A stretch of DNA of 64,000 nucleotides from an uncultured Latescibacterota bacterium (GTDB taxonomy: Bacteria; Latescibacterota; UBA2968; UBA8231), in contig OY282352.1 in NCBI GenBank assembly GCA_958295495.1, positions 930,001-994,000 of the forward strand, read 5' to 3'. Below, piece after piece: positions 41,133 through 50,923 of this stretch (its first letter is position 1; each line of letters begins with the position of its first letter). A program made the translations under genes and the position numbers. The notes under the pieces were generated by a model, which had not been told where the DNA came from, did no database searches, and saw only the letters and a program-made list of their open reading frames with translations.

Positions 41133-43452
41133 AGGTGCTTTCTCCATACAGCCCCACAGGGCTAGGTACATGGTTGGCGGGAACCAGCAACAAGGGCAAG
41201 CCATTGTGCTGGAGGCGAAATTGCAGGTAGTCGAGTTCGGGAGTGGGCTGCGCGGCGAGGCCCAACAGCCGCGGCCGCAAAAGCGCGGACGAAAACAGCT
41301 TGGGCCGGGGTCGCTCCATCAGCTCGACGGGCGCGTCCGCCGGCAGCCCGATTTTTTCCTTGGCGAGCGCGATGGCCACTTCGAGACCGCCGATCCGGTC
41401 GGCGAGGCCGAGTTGTACGGCGCGCTGGCCGCTCCAGACGCGGCCTTGGGCCATGACTTCGACCGAGTCCGGCGCGATGTGGCGGCGGCTGGCCACCTTG
41501 GCGACAAAATCCGCGTACAGCGAGCGGATGGTGTGCTCCATGCGCGCACTTTCGTCTTCAGTGAAGGTGCGGTCTGGCAAGCGCAGGCCGAGCAGAGGCA
41601 GGGTCATGCCAAACGGCAAATCCGCGTGGCGACCCACCTGCACGCGGCTCGTGCTCAAGCCGAGTCTTTCCTTTAGTCCTGTGTTATAAGCCCAGCCGGC
41701 AATGACCCCAATCGAGCCGGTGATGGTGTTGGGCGCAGTGACGATCGCATCGCCGGGTAGCGAGAGCATGTAGCCGCCCGAAGCCGCGAGGTAGCCCTGC
41801 GAGACGACAACCGGCTTGTGCTCGCGGCATTGCAGCACGGCGTCGGCCACGAGGGCCGAGGGCAGGATGTCGCCGCCCGGAGAATCGACGCGCAACACCA
41901 CGGCGTCCGCGGCCGCGCAGGCCGTGGCAATCTCGCCGACGAGCCGGCGGGCGCCAATGCCGGTGTCCATGGCGCAGATGCCGAGCGCATAGACGATGGC
42001 AATGCGCTTGCGCTGCCCCCAGCGCCGGTTGGCTGGCCGCGCGTACGAATCGGCCGCAACGACATTGAGGCCCTCGACTATATGGTCGATTTCGCTCCAG
42101 CGTCCGAGGCGATCCACTAAGCCGGCGTTGAGGGCCTCCTGCGGCAGGAAAAACGCGGTCTCTTCCACGAGGCGGTCGAATTGCTCGGGCGCAAGCGAGC
42201 GAGCGGCGCTAATGTCGCGGCGGGCGAGAGCGTACCAGTCGTCGAGCAGGGCCGTTAGCTGCTCGCGCTCGCCCGCGGACATGTCGCGGCGAACGTACGC
42301 TTCGGTCGCGGACTTGTACGGGAAAAGCCGCCACTCGTCAAAGCCGATTCCGATCTTGTCCAGCGCGTCCTTGAAGTACGTGTGCCCCGCCACATAACCC
42401 TGCAAGCCGATCGCGCCGGCCGGGTCCAGCACCAAGTGATCGGCCACCGAGGCCCAGTGATAGCCGGAGATGTCAACTCGGTCGATGTACACCACGACCC
42501 GCTGCCCCCCGGCGCGGATCTGACGCAGCTTTTCCCGCAGTTCCCAGCCGAGCGCCGGGCTAATCCGCAGGCCCGAAGCATTGATGGCAAGGCCCTTGAT
42601 CGACGGGTCGCGGCGCGCCCGTTCCAACAAGGCGATGAGGTCGAGTAGGCTCTGCGAGTCGTCGAAGAACGCAAAGCGGCGGTGGCGAACCGGCCCGGAC
42701 AACTCCAGCGACAGGTAGCGCGCCCGCGGCCGGAACAGGTTCCCCCGTTGCGCTCCGATACGCGCCGCATACGTCTGGAAGGTGCGCCCCCGCGTCTGCG
42801 CTTGGAAATCGGCTGCGCCCAGCCCGACGCGCAAGCCAACGCTCAGGGTGCGGTCTGAAAAGAAGCGCCCGGTCAGCGCCAGTCCCGGTCCCAGCCCGAC
42901 TATGGCGCCGGTGCTCCAAAAATCCGCCCCGCCGGCGCGCGCGTAATCCGCATACAAGGTTAGTCGCTCGTCTCCCCAAGGACGCAAGGAAAGATCGACG
43001 ACCCCCCCGCGGCCCGCGCCTGCCAAGGTCGAGGTCAACGTGCCTCCCACTGAGAGGCGCGGCCCGGGCCGCCAAATCCCCCCGAGGACGACGTGCCGCA
43101 CGCTTCCCCACCCCATGCCCACCCCGAGGCTGAAGGCGCGGTCGCCGGTGCTGAGTCCAGCCCGGTACTCGCGGTCGCGCCGGCCGTTTACCATCCCAAA
43201 CCCCAAACCGGGCATGGCCGCAAAAAGTCCCCACGAATGGACGGAGCTGCTGTCCGACCAAGCGACTCCCTGCTCCAAGCCCTCGACATAGCTGAGCAAC
43301 GCGGGATTGGCGTAGCCGTAGAGGCCGATGTCGAGCGCACCAAAAGCGGCGAGCGCGAATTCCCCGCGCTCGGCATAGGGGAGCGATTGGGCCTTGGCTG
43401 CGCCGAATGCGAGCAGGCAGCACAAGGCCGCACCACAGAGCCGGTGCGGCAT
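41125..43452 (-). CDS. S49-family (SppA-like) peptidase with a long beta-rich N-terminal region
   Basis: 775 residues. A signal peptide (LCGAALCCLLAFGAAKAQS) is followed by about 230 residues rich in alternating Gly/aromatic strands (GYANPALLSYVEGLEQG, SVGGTLTSTLAG), which look like an outer-membrane barrel or beta domain. Two S49 repeats follow. FPYKSATEAYVRRDMSAG carries the catalytic Lys of SppA, and QGYLAASGGYMLS the catalytic Ser. Classic SppA cleaves signal peptides in the inner membrane; with a barrel-like extension this one may act at the cell envelope. The start has GAGGAAAA upstream. It follows the YrdC gene by 3 bp. Confidence 0.82.
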   Translation of the reverse strand: MPHRLCGAALCCLLAFGAAKAQSLPYAERGEFALAAFGALDIGLYGYANPALLSYVEGLEQGVAWSDSSSVHSWGLFAAMPGLGFGMVNGRRDREYRAGLSTGDRAFSLGVGMGWGSVRHVVLGGIWRPGPRLSVGGTLTSTLAGAGRGGVVDLSLRPWGDERLTLYADYARAGGADFWSTGAIVGLGPGLALTGRFFSDRTLSVGLRVGLGAADFQAQTRGRTFQTYAARIGAQRGNLFRPRARYLSLELSGPVRHRRFAFFDDSQSLLDLIALLERARRDPSIKGLAINASGLRISPALGWELREKLRQIRAGGQRVVVYIDRVDISGYHWASVADHLVLDPAGAIGLQGYVAGHTYFKDALDKIGIGFDEWRLFPYKSATEAYVRRDMSAGEREQLTALLDDWYALARRDISAARSLAPEQFDRLVEETAFFLPQEALNAGLVDRLGRWSEIDHIVEGLNVVAADSYARPANRRWGQRKRIAIVYALGICAMDTGIGARRLVGEIATACAAADAVVLRVDSPGGDILPSALVADAVLQCREHKPVVVSQGYLAASGGYMLSLPGDAIVTAPNTITGSIGVIAGWAYNTGLKERLGLSTSRVQVGRHADLPFGMTLPLLGLRLPDRTFTEDESARMEHTIRSLYADFVAKVASRRHIAPDSVEVMAQGRVWSGQRAVQLGLADRIGGLEVAIALAKEKIGLPADAPVELMERPRPKLFSSALLRPRLLGLAAQPTPELDYLQFRLQHNGLPLLLVPANHVPSPVGLYGESTYE

Positions 43453-43455
43453 CCG

Positions 43456-44079
43456 CTAATTTTCCTCGACAAACAAGCGCAAATCCCCTTTGCCCTCGCG
43501 GAGCACCTCGGCTTGATCCCCCACCAGCGACACCACGCTCGAAGCCTCCACGGGCAGCGGCCCGCACTCCAAGATCAAATCCACTTGCGACCCCAACTCT
43601 TCCTCCAAGGCCCACAGCTCGGTCAGCACCTCTTGATCGGCGTAGTTGGCGCTGGTGCTCAGAATGGGTTGGCCGAGGGCGCGGACCAAGGCCAGCGGCA
43701 CTGGGTGATCGGGAATTCGCAGGCCGACCGTCTTCTGTTTGGTTTGGAGAATGCGCGGCGTCTGGCGGGTGGCTGGCAACACGAAGGTGTACGCGCCCGG
43801 CAGGCACTGCTTGAGGATGCGGTGGGCGTAGTTGGAGACGCGGGCGTAGTCGCTGATGTGGGTCAGGTCGGCGCACACAAAGGACATGGGCTTTTTGCGG
43901 TCGCGGCCCTTGATGCGCTGCACGCGCTCAATCGCCTGCTTGTTGGTGATGTCGCAGCCGAGGCCATAGATCGTATCGGTGGGATAGACGATGACGCCGC
44001 CTTGGCGGAGCACCTCGGCGGCGCGCTGGATGTGGCGGCCTTTGAGGCGGTCGGGATGCACGGTCAGTACTTGGGCCAT
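43456..44079 (-). CDS. Threonylcarbamoyl-AMP synthase (Sua5/YciO/YrdC family)
   Basis: 207 residues of the YrdC fold: GGVIVYPTDTIYGLGCDITN, IKGRDRKKPMSFVC and ILSTSANYADQEVL are family motifs. The enzyme makes the threonylcarbamoyl-AMP used for t6A in tRNA. Whether it is tsaC/sua5 or a YciO paralogue cannot be decided; the KGR and SxN motifs of active enzymes are both here. Start and stop are base-to-base with the neighbours, in the middle of the operon. Confidence 0.87.
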   Translation of the reverse strand: MAQVLTVHPDRLKGRHIQRAAEVLRQGGVIVYPTDTIYGLGCDITNKQAIERVQRIKGRDRKKPMSFVCADLTHISDYARVSNYAHRILKQCLPGAYTFVLPATRQTPRILQTKQKTVGLRIPDHPVPLALVRALGQPILSTSANYADQEVLTELWALEEELGSQVDLILECGPLPVEASSVVSLVGDQAEVLREGKGDLRLFVEEN

Positions 44080-44814
44080 CTAACGCTCCTCGTCAATTTT
44101 GGCGACCCACGCATCGACGACGGCCGCAATCATGGCCTGGCCGTGCTCGGCGTTGGCCGTGTAGCTGTTTTGCGCTTCGTCTTGCCGGCAGTACCAAGGC
44201 GGATCGTCGCCGAGGCGGTCTTGCTCCACGAGCTCGGGGCGCGCCGCGAGCAGGAAGGAGGTCTCGTTGTACCCGGCGTGGTCGCCCCCGGCCGGAGGAC
44301 TTGATTCCGGGAGGATCATGGGCTGCACTTCGATGCGCCCGCCCCAAGTACCGGCCCGGCCCAGCGCGTCGTGGTCGCCCCACCAGCCGCGTGGGTGCCC
44401 CGCGGCGATCACCTGCTCAAACGCCAGCTCGGCCGCGGCCTTGCTGAAGGCCAAGGCAAGGGGGCCGCCCATGCCTTGGTGCATGATGATGACGTAGGTC
44501 TTGCGGAAGCCCATTTCGATAAAGTTGCGCAAGATGCTCTTGACCAAGCGGCCAAAGGCGTCGTAGTCCGGGTCGATGGTCCCGTCGGCTGGGCCGCCGA
44601 GGGCATAGCCGGTGGGGCCGTAGTCAAACGAAGGGGCAATGACGCAAGCGGTGCGCGCGGCCACGCGGTCGCAGATCTCCTCGACGATGAGGGTGTCGTG
44701 GCCGATGGCCATGTGCGGGCCGTGGGTTTCGATGCAGCCGGCCGGCACCAGCAGGGGGTGCCCTTGGGCCACTGCATCGGTGAGTTGGTCGGGACGCAGG
44801 TGCTTGAGGTGCAT
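44080..44814 (-). CDS. Creatininase family amidohydrolase, second copy
   Basis: 244 residues. [20 protein letters not shown] gives the family E, H and D ligands; [10 protein letters not shown] takes the place of the usual [21 protein letters not shown] supplies the late Glu. It is clearly diverged from the creatininase at 23404. The NGHGGN change (Gln and Met) is an oddity near the metal site. The start at 44814 follows AAGGAA; an upstream in-frame start would overlap selB. First gene of the operon. Confidence 0.8.
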   Translation of the reverse strand: MHLKHLRPDQLTDAVAQGHPLLVPAGCIETHGPHMAIGHDTLIVEEICDRVAARTACVIAPSFDYGPTGYALGGPADGTIDPDYDAFGRLVKSILRNFIEMGFRKTYVIIMHQGMGGPLALAFSKAAAELAFEQVIAAGHPRGWWGDHDALGRAGTWGGRIEVQPMILPESSPPAGGDHAGYNETSFLLAARPELVEQDRLGDDPPWYCRQDEAQNSYTANAEHGQAMIAAVVDAWVAKIDEER

Positions 44815-44893
44815 AGAGAAGTTCCTTGTTATGTGCGCGGAATTGGACATAATATAGGCCAAGAAGAGCACGTCAACATAGGACATTGAGCAG
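44815..44893. promoter_or_regulatory. Divergent promoter region between creatininase and selB
   Basis: A 79-bp AT-richer spacer between two divergent starts, with a TATAT/ATAATATA core at about 44848-44858 that could serve either strand as a -10 box. No operator is identified. Confidence 0.3.
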
Positions 44894-46795
44894 ATGGCGC
44901 ACACTGTTATTGGCACGGCCGGGCACATCGACCACGGCAAAACCCTGTTGGTCAAGGCCCTGACCGGCATGGATACCGACCAAGCCCCGGAAGAGCGGGC
45001 GCGGGGGATTACCATTGAACTCGGCTTTGCCTTTTTGGGGAATCAGGCCACGATCATCGACGTGCCCGGGCACGAGCGCTTCGTCAAGACCATGGTGGCC
45101 GGCGTCAGCACCATTGACGTGGCCATGCTGGTGGTGGCCGCGGACGACGGGGTGATGCCCCAGTCGCGGGAGCATCTCGACGTGCTGCGGCTTTTGGGGG
45201 TTGAGCGCGGGGTGGTGGTGATCAACAAGGCCGACTTAGTGGAAGAGGAGTGGTTGGACTTGGTGGTGGAGGAGGTGCGGGACTTTGTGCGCGGGACTTT
45301 TTTGGCGCAGGCCGAGATCTTTCGCGTCTCCGCGCTCAGCGGCGCGGGCATTGACCCGCTGCGGCAGCGGCTGTTGGCCATGGTCGAAGACACTGCGGCT
45401 AGGCACACTGACGCGCCGTTCCGCCTGCCCGTAGATCGGGCCTTTGGGGTCAAGGGCTTTGGCCTCGTCTGTACGGGCACGGTGCAGGCCGGGGCCTTGG
45501 CCGAGGGCGACCGCGTCGAGATCGCGCCCGAAGGTCGGTTGGCGCGCGTGCGTCGCTTGCAACAGCACGGCGCAACGGTACAAGAGGTGCGAGCCGGCGA
45601 CCGCGCCGCGATCAATTTGGCTGGCGTGGAGCAGGACCAAATCGCGCGCGGCTACTCGCTGGTCGCGCCCGGATTTTTCCGCCCCACCCAGATGCTAGAT
45701 GCCGAGGTGCAGCTCCTCGCCTCAAGCCCCATGACCATGGCGTCGCGCACCCGCGTGCGCCTGCACTTGGGCACGCGGGAGATTATGGCGCGGGTCGTGC
45801 TCCCCGGTGGCAAGCCCTTGACGCCCGGGCAGGAGAGTTTCGCCCAGCTTCGCTTGGAGGCTCCCGTAATTGCGGCGTGGGGCGACCGTTTTGTGCTGCG
45901 CCGGTACTCGCCAGCGCTGACCATTGGCGGCGGCCGCGTACTCAATCCGCACCCGGGCAAGCACCGGCGCTTCGAGCCAGCATTGCTCGCGCATTTGCAG
46001 GCATTGGCCAGTGCCGACCTGCCCGAAGTCGTGGAGTGCTGGCTCGGCTACGCGGACGACCGGCTCAAGAGCCAGCAAGTGTTGGCCGGCGAGATGGGCG
46101 TCGGCGTGGAGCGGTTGGTGCGCTGGACGGACGCGCTCGTAGCGGCTGGCCGCGCTGTGCGCGTGGTGTCGGAAGGGCAACCGCACGTTTTGCATTTGGA
46201 CGTGTGCGAGCACTGGGGGGCGCAGATTGAGGCCGCGCTCGCCAGCTTTCACCGCGCCCAACCGCTCAAGTTGGGATTGCCGCGCGAAGAGCTGCGCAAT
46301 TTGAGCGCGCGCTACATCCAGCCCGAATTGTTCGACTGCGTGTTGCGCTACTTGGAGGCGGCGGGGCGGGTTGCGCTGGACGGGGCCGTGGTGCGGGCTG
46401 CGTCGCACCGGATATGCTTCACCCCAGAGCAAGAGATGCTGAAGGCGGCGGTGGAGGCACGGCTCAATACCGGGAATTTTGCCGACTTGCCTACGATGGC
46501 CGAGCTAGCCCAAGCCCTCGACGCCCCGCTACCGCAGGTCGCGGCCCTAGTCCAAGCACTGCAAGCATTGCGGGTGGTGGTTGCGCTGGAGGGGGGCTTG
46601 CTGATCCACTGCGAGGCCCTCGCCCGCGCGCGGACGCTGCTGAGCGACTTTCTCGAGCGCGATGGCGAGATTACAGTAGCCGAATTCCGCACGCTGATTG
46701 GCAGCAACCGCAAAAGCGCCATGGCGCTTCTGGGCTATTTCGACGCCGAGGGACTGACGGCGCGGCGGGGGGATGTGCGGGTTTTGGTGGGGTGA
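44894..46795 (+). CDS. selB: Selenocysteine-specific translation elongation factor SelB
   Basis: 633 residues. The GTPase domain has GHIDHGKT (residues 10-17), [25 protein letters not shown] and NKAD; domains 2-3 follow ([14 protein letters not shown]). The C-terminal 240 residues are four winged helices that read the SECIS hairpin, ending [12 protein letters not shown]. This fits SelB, which delivers Sec-tRNA to UGA codons. No selA, selD or selC was seen. The last 120 codons are duplicated at about 55545-55950, 9 kb away. Confidence 0.93.
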   Translation: MAHTVIGTAGHIDHGKTLLVKALTGMDTDQAPEERARGITIELGFAFLGNQATIIDVPGHERFVKTMVAGVSTIDVAMLVVAADDGVMPQSREHLDVLRLLGVERGVVVINKADLVEEEWLDLVVEEVRDFVRGTFLAQAEIFRVSALSGAGIDPLRQRLLAMVEDTAARHTDAPFRLPVDRAFGVKGFGLVCTGTVQAGALAEGDRVEIAPEGRLARVRRLQQHGATVQEVRAGDRAAINLAGVEQDQIARGYSLVAPGFFRPTQMLDAEVQLLASSPMTMASRTRVRLHLGTREIMARVVLPGGKPLTPGQESFAQLRLEAPVIAAWGDRFVLRRYSPALTIGGGRVLNPHPGKHRRFEPALLAHLQALASADLPEVVECWLGYADDRLKSQQVLAGEMGVGVERLVRWTDALVAAGRAVRVVSEGQPHVLHLDVCEHWGAQIEAALASFHRAQPLKLGLPREELRNLSARYIQPELFDCVLRYLEAAGRVALDGAVVRAASHRICFTPEQEMLKAAVEARLNTGNFADLPTMAELAQALDAPLPQVAALVQALQALRVVVALEGGLLIHCEALARARTLLSDFLERDGEITVAEFRTLIGSNRKSAMALLGYFDAEGLTARRGDVRVLVG

Positions 46796-46920
46796 TCCTA
46801 AAGAGACGATTACAATGCCATTGGGACATGCTCAGGTAGCCCGTCGTTCAGGCCGTGCTTAATTGACCTGCCGCCTCGCTTTCCGTCGTCCGAACAGGCG
46901 ACGCAAGGCGGAATGAGCTA

Positions 46921-47388
46921 TTAACTCGCTTTCGGCGGGCCTGCATAGGAGGGTGTTATATCGGGAAAGAAGGCGGCCACAATTTTCCACTCGCCCTTGA
47001 TACGGCCGGTGAACCACACGTTTTGATGATCGTCCCATCGAGCGTATATCTGACCGGTATCCGACCGCCAGCACCCCGACTCCCGCACTACGGATATGGC
47101 CATATTCCCGCGAACATCCGTTTGCACTATTTGTTGTTCCTGCTCGTAATTGGCGTCCTCGGGCATGCGCGTCTCCCCCCATTCCTGCATCTCGCTCTGC
47201 ACTAGGAATAGGTGAGGCACCCAGCCCATGGGGTCGGTTGATCCACACCCGAACCAGCGGAAATAGGTCTCGTCGTGGCAAGCGCGGACCACATCCCAAT
47301 CCTTTTCCTTGTGGGCCTGCTGATAGCGGTTCAGTAGGCGGTGGATCGCTTCGATATTATCTATATCGTCTTTGCAGTCAGTCACCAC
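46921..47388 (-). CDS. SnoaL/NTF2-like fold protein
   Basis: 155 residues. Typical cone-shaped NTF2-like pattern: IEAIHRLLNRYQQAHKEKDWDVVRACHDE, then VVRESGCWRSD, and a late ARWDDHQNVWFTGRIKGEWKIVA. The ligand is unknown. GTG start with AGGAGG upstream. It follows the sigma-factor operon by 7 bp and is probably co-transcribed with it. Confidence 0.7.
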   Translation of the reverse strand: MVTDCKDDIDNIEAIHRLLNRYQQAHKEKDWDVVRACHDETYFRWFGCGSTDPMGWVPHLFLVQSEMQEWGETRMPEDANYEQEQQIVQTDVRGNMAISVVRESGCWRSDTGQIYARWDDHQNVWFTGRIKGEWKIVAAFFPDITPSYAGPPKAS

Positions 47389-47395
47389 AGCCTCC

Positions 47396-47773
47396 TTAGA
47401 CAGCGTCTATGGTAAACGTATAGCCCACGCCGACCAGCACTTCGCGTTCATCGACCCCGCGCACTATGGACTTGACTTCTTTCGATTCGGCGGTCGATGG
47501 GATCGGCCGGCTGTCCCGCGCCGGCATTGAGGTAGGTACGACGACCGAGCAGTCGCCAATGCACACGGCAGCGATAGTGCATCCCAGCCCGTTTTGCAAC
47601 TCTTCAACCCGTCCGGCAAAGGCTTTCAGCAGAGCCTTGCGGCGCTCCCGGTCCGGTTCGCTTTGCAAGAGCCGTGCCAGCGTCTTTGCAGCGAGGTCTT
47701 CCGGCATGGCAGGGTCGTATGCCGACAACAGTTGCGATAGTTGATCCCCGGCGTGGGGTTGCTCTGGTTTCAT
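47396..47773 (-). CDS. Small protein encoded with an ECF sigma factor
   Basis: 125 residues, not recognised. The first half is helical with LAAKTLARLLQSEP, the second a beta-like core GCTIAAVCIGDCSVVVP and a final EREVLVGVGYTFTID. It lacks a transmembrane segment and the HxxxCxxC zinc motif of common anti-sigma factors. It starts 5 bp after the sigma gene, so it may regulate it, but that is inference. Confidence 0.5.
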   Translation of the reverse strand: MKPEQPHAGDQLSQLLSAYDPAMPEDLAAKTLARLLQSEPDRERRKALLKAFAGRVEELQNGLGCTIAAVCIGDCSVVVPTSMPARDSRPIPSTAESKEVKSIVRGVDEREVLVGVGYTFTIDAV

Positions 47774-47778
47774 AGCGC

Positions 47779-48333
47779 TCACTCGATCAAATCGGACAGG
47801 CTTGCCCGCAGTTGCTGGCGGGCCGCGTACAGACGCCAGCGCACCGCGCCTACCGAGCAACCCACCGTTTCGGCGATCTCCTCGTACGAAAGCCCGTGGT
47901 ATTCGCGCAAAACCACGACCATGCGCCGTTCGTCGTCAAGAGCCTCGAGCACCGTGCGGATTCTGCTCGCCAATTCGGCGGTCCGCGCCGGTCCGGCCGC
48001 CATAAGCTGACGGTCGAGATCGATGTCGCGCTCGATCGACAGGTGGTGCCGGCGCTGGCGATACTTGTGGTGGTCGCGGCACAAGTTGCTGGCGATGGCC
48101 CAGAACCACGAGCGGAAACGCGCCGGATCATCGAGGCTGTGGAGGGACTCATAGACGCGTACGAAGGTTTCTTGTGCCAGATCTTCCGCATCGGCTCTCT
48201 GGCCCGTCATGCGACAGAAAAACAAAAAAACTCCATTTTGGTAGCGGGTGACCAAATTGGCAAAGGCGGCCACATCGCCCTCGGCAAAACGCCGCACCAA
48301 TTCTCCGTCTGTAGGATCGTATTCGTTGTCCAT
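47779..48333 (-). CDS. ECF-type sigma-70 family RNA polymerase sigma factor
   Basis: 184 residues. Region 2 is ELVRRFAEGDVAAFANLVTRY through AEDLAQETFVRVY and FRSWFWAIASN; region 4 is VLREYHGLSYEEIAETVG followed by VGAVRWRLYAARQQL. It directs polymerase to stress or envelope promoters. ATG 48333 with an AAAGGT ribosome site is chosen over TTG 48354. It heads a three-gene minus-strand operon. Confidence 0.9.
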   Translation of the reverse strand: MDNEYDPTDGELVRRFAEGDVAAFANLVTRYQNGVFLFFCRMTGQRADAEDLAQETFVRVYESLHSLDDPARFRSWFWAIASNLCRDHHKYRQRRHHLSIERDIDLDRQLMAAGPARTAELASRIRTVLEALDDERRMVVVLREYHGLSYEEIAETVGCSVGAVRWRLYAARQQLRASLSDLIE

Positions 48334-48801
48334 GCTACCTTTATTATTGACCAATCATTCAAAGACCAAGGAGCCATCGCATGCACTTCAGTGTACGACC
48401 TCAGGCCGCCGATGCCAAGCTGACGGCCCAATCGCTTTTGACGTACTTGGCAAACCAACAGATCGAAAGTCGGTTGGGCTGTGCGATCCTCAATCGAATG
48501 ATCCATGTGGGCAGACCCGAGTCGTATGGGGTAAAAAAATCAACTGACAAAGAAACAATATTCGAGAACGATACCTTCGACAGGCTTCATGCAACAACAC
48601 CTATTTTCTCACCCTAAGTAGACCGAAAACACTCAGCAGACCACAGAAGTACACAATGAAGTACACACACCCACTCAAGGGGGATGAGTGTTTCGGGTTA
48701 TATCATGATACATCTACACTCCGAGCTAATTCTCCTTCTAAACGGTCCGCAATATCTCTATTGCTTATTGCCTCTCGACGCCGATTCAAATACTGGCTAT
48801 A
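48334..48801. other. AT-rich intergenic region, no gene seen
   Basis: 468 bp separating the sigma operon from the argG remnant. Composition changes toward AT from about 48540. A + strand frame at 48381-48617 has no recognisable homology and no ribosome site. Confidence 0.4.
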
Positions 48802-49748
48802 TCAAGGGTTTTCAGACAGCCTCTTATCGAAATTGAGCTTTTGAATTTTCGATTGAATACTGCTTTCCATGCCGAGGAACTTTATAAATTGAGCAGCAGC
48901 CCTTTGATCAAATTCACTCTCTTCCCCATAAGTCGCCAATGTCTTTTGATACAGAGCCAAGTCGGATCTCCTCCCAATCACAATACAATTTCCCTTATGT
49001 AATTTTAATCTTATTACCCCATCTACTACGACTTGGTTATTCTGTAAATAGGCCAAGAGATTCATGTGATGGAGAGAAAACCAATCGCCCAAGTAAATCA
49101 GCCTAGCGTACTCGTCCTCAACCAACCTTTTAAAATCAAGGGACGACCTTGATAGCGTTAGGGCCTCTAGTGCCTGATGCGCTCTGATGAGAATTAGGGC
49201 GGCGGGTGCTTCATATATCTCACGGGATTTAATGCCGACAAGGCGGTCTTCTATATGGTCGATCCGCCCGATTCCATGGGTCCCGCCGATTTCATTGAGT
49301 TTTTCAATAATACTTAACGGCCTGAGCGTCTTGTTGTTTAATCGCACAGGAACACCTGATGCAAATTCTATTTCTATCTCCTCGGCATCTTCCGGACATT
49401 CGTCGATTGATCGCGTCCACTCATAGACCTCCTCCGGAGGGGTAACTGAAATATCTTCAAGAATGCCGGCACAAATACTCCTTCCCCAGAGATTTTGGTC
49501 AATGCTATAAGAATTCTCTTTAGTAAAACTAAGATCTATGTTTCTGGACCTAAGATATTCGATCTCATAATCCCTACTAAAGTTATTATCTCGGACTGGT
49601 CCTAGGATTTCGGCATCTGGCATGATCGACCGTATAGCCATTTCGATTCTGACTTGGTCGTTGCCTTTGCCGGTACATCCATGCGCGACATAGCGGATAC
49701 CCATTTCCATAGCCACATCGGCTATGACTTTGCCGATATAGGGCCGAC
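48802..49748 (-). pseudogene. argG: Argininosuccinate synthase, 5'-truncated by an IS
   Basis: 315 codons of ArgG remain: VAHGCTGKGNDQVRIE, SIDQNLWGRSI, THGIGRIDHIEDRLVGIKSRE and YEAPAALILIRAHQALE are family motifs. The N-terminal 85-90 residues, including the AYSGGxDTS pyrophosphate loop, are missing because the gene runs straight into an IS end at 49749. It cannot be active. Its AT-rich composition is unlike the neighbouring genes and suggests transfer. The 5' part is not found on the far side of the IS cluster. Confidence 0.82.
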
Positions 49749-50914
49749 CTAAGTACACGACAGTAATCTAAGTTGTGGTACAGCCCCGATTTAGGTTTAT
49801 TTGTAATCGCTGAAGATTGCCTCTAAATCCTACATACAGGAGCTGTACCATGCTTATTCATACGCTAAAGAAAGCCCTCACGCAAGGGTCGGTATCTCTC
49901 ACGCGCCATCGTATCGACCTAATCAGTCGGTTGGTGTGTGGGCTGATTCAAGTGCGTTCGGTCAATATGAAGAAACTCGCGTGTAGCCTATCGGGCAGGG
50001 CCCAGATTGACAGCCACTATCGCCGTCTCCAGCGTTTTTTCAGTAGTGCTGTTTCGCCGTCGGTGTTTACGCAGTTGATTGTATCCAAGGTCGTTCGCCC
50101 CGGCCAACAACAACTCTTAGTTATGGATCGCACCCATTGGCGATTGGGGCGCACCGATCAGAATGTGTTGTGTGTCGGCTTAGTCTATCAGGGGGTCTCG
50201 ATTCCGTTGGTATATCAGTCGTTGCAAAAGCCGGGTACCTCCAACACCTCAGAGCGCAAGCGTCTCCTGACGAAGGTATTGGCCTACCTTGATCCCCGCG
50301 TATGCTGTTTAGTCGCCGATCGCGAGTTTATCGGTCGAGCGTGGTTCGCCTTTTTGCTGGAGCAGCAGGTCGATTTTGTCATCCGCCTACGCGGCAATAC
50401 ATCGCTCATACTCAACGACGGTCGGCGGCGCTATGGGGCTACTTTTAATGAACGGATGCCGAGAGGTACGACCCGATCCTACCCACAGACCACCCTCTAT
50501 GACGGCTTGACCCTGAATTTGGTGTGTCACCGCCCCATCCGCGGCGAGCGCATCCTACTCATCACCAACCGAACTGACCTCAAGCAGGTGCTGGCCGTCT
50601 ATGGACAACGCTGGGCTATTGAAACGACGTTTGCTTGTTTGAAATCGAGAGGATTTAACCTCGAAGACACCCATTTGACCCACCCCCAACGCTTGCACCT
50701 ACTGCTGGGGCTGCTGGCATGGACGCTCCTATGGGCGCTGTTGGTAGGACGGCGGTTGCATCAGAGAAAACCCATCCCCATAAAAAAACATGGACGACCA
50801 GCCATAAGCCTCTTTCGAAAAGGATTAGACCAACTCACACAAATCATACACCAAGCACGAGACCAACCTAAACGCGACCGACAATATCAACACATTTTAC
50901 TGTCGTGTACTTAG
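49749..50914 (+). mobile_element. IS4-like insertion sequence, copy A
   Basis: 1166 bp between perfect inverted ends CTAAGTACACGACAGTA and TACTGTCGTGTACTTAG. It carries one transposase gene whose TAG stop lies within the right end. Its left end cuts argG; the 9 bp at its left (AGGGCCGAC) are not repeated on its right. Confidence 0.87.
49850..50914 (+). CDS. IS4-family transposase (copy A)
   Basis: 354 residues. DDE signs: LLVMDRTHWRLG (first D), CCLVADREFIG (second D), and YGQRWAIETTFACLKSRGFNLE (the IS4-type Y-(2)R-(3)E-(6)K signature). GGAGCTGTACC precedes the ATG at 49850; an upstream start at 49817 is rejected. Intact, so possibly active. Confidence 0.88.
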   Translation: MLIHTLKKALTQGSVSLTRHRIDLISRLVCGLIQVRSVNMKKLACSLSGRAQIDSHYRRLQRFFSSAVSPSVFTQLIVSKVVRPGQQQLLVMDRTHWRLGRTDQNVLCVGLVYQGVSIPLVYQSLQKPGTSNTSERKRLLTKVLAYLDPRVCCLVADREFIGRAWFAFLLEQQVDFVIRLRGNTSLILNDGRRRYGATFNERMPRGTTRSYPQTTLYDGLTLNLVCHRPIRGERILLITNRTDLKQVLAVYGQRWAIETTFACLKSRGFNLEDTHLTHPQRLHLLLGLLAWTLLWALLVGRRLHQRKPIPIKKHGRPAISLFRKGLDQLTQIIHQARDQPKRDRQYQHILLSCT

Positions 50915-50923
50915 GAATTTTTG
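50915..50923. repeat. 9-bp target duplication, left side of IS copy B
   Basis: GAATTTTTG lies between copies A and B and is repeated exactly at 52089-52097 after copy B. It fits a 9-bp duplication made when B inserted right beside A. Confidence 0.65.

Noticed and set aside
42560..43876. A 438-codon minus-strand frame across the YrdC and SppA genes
   Set aside because: Overlaps two well-supported genes in another frame; composition typical of a shadow.
48381..48617. A 78-codon + strand frame after the sigma operon
   Set aside because: No ribosome site, no homology; composition changes inside it.
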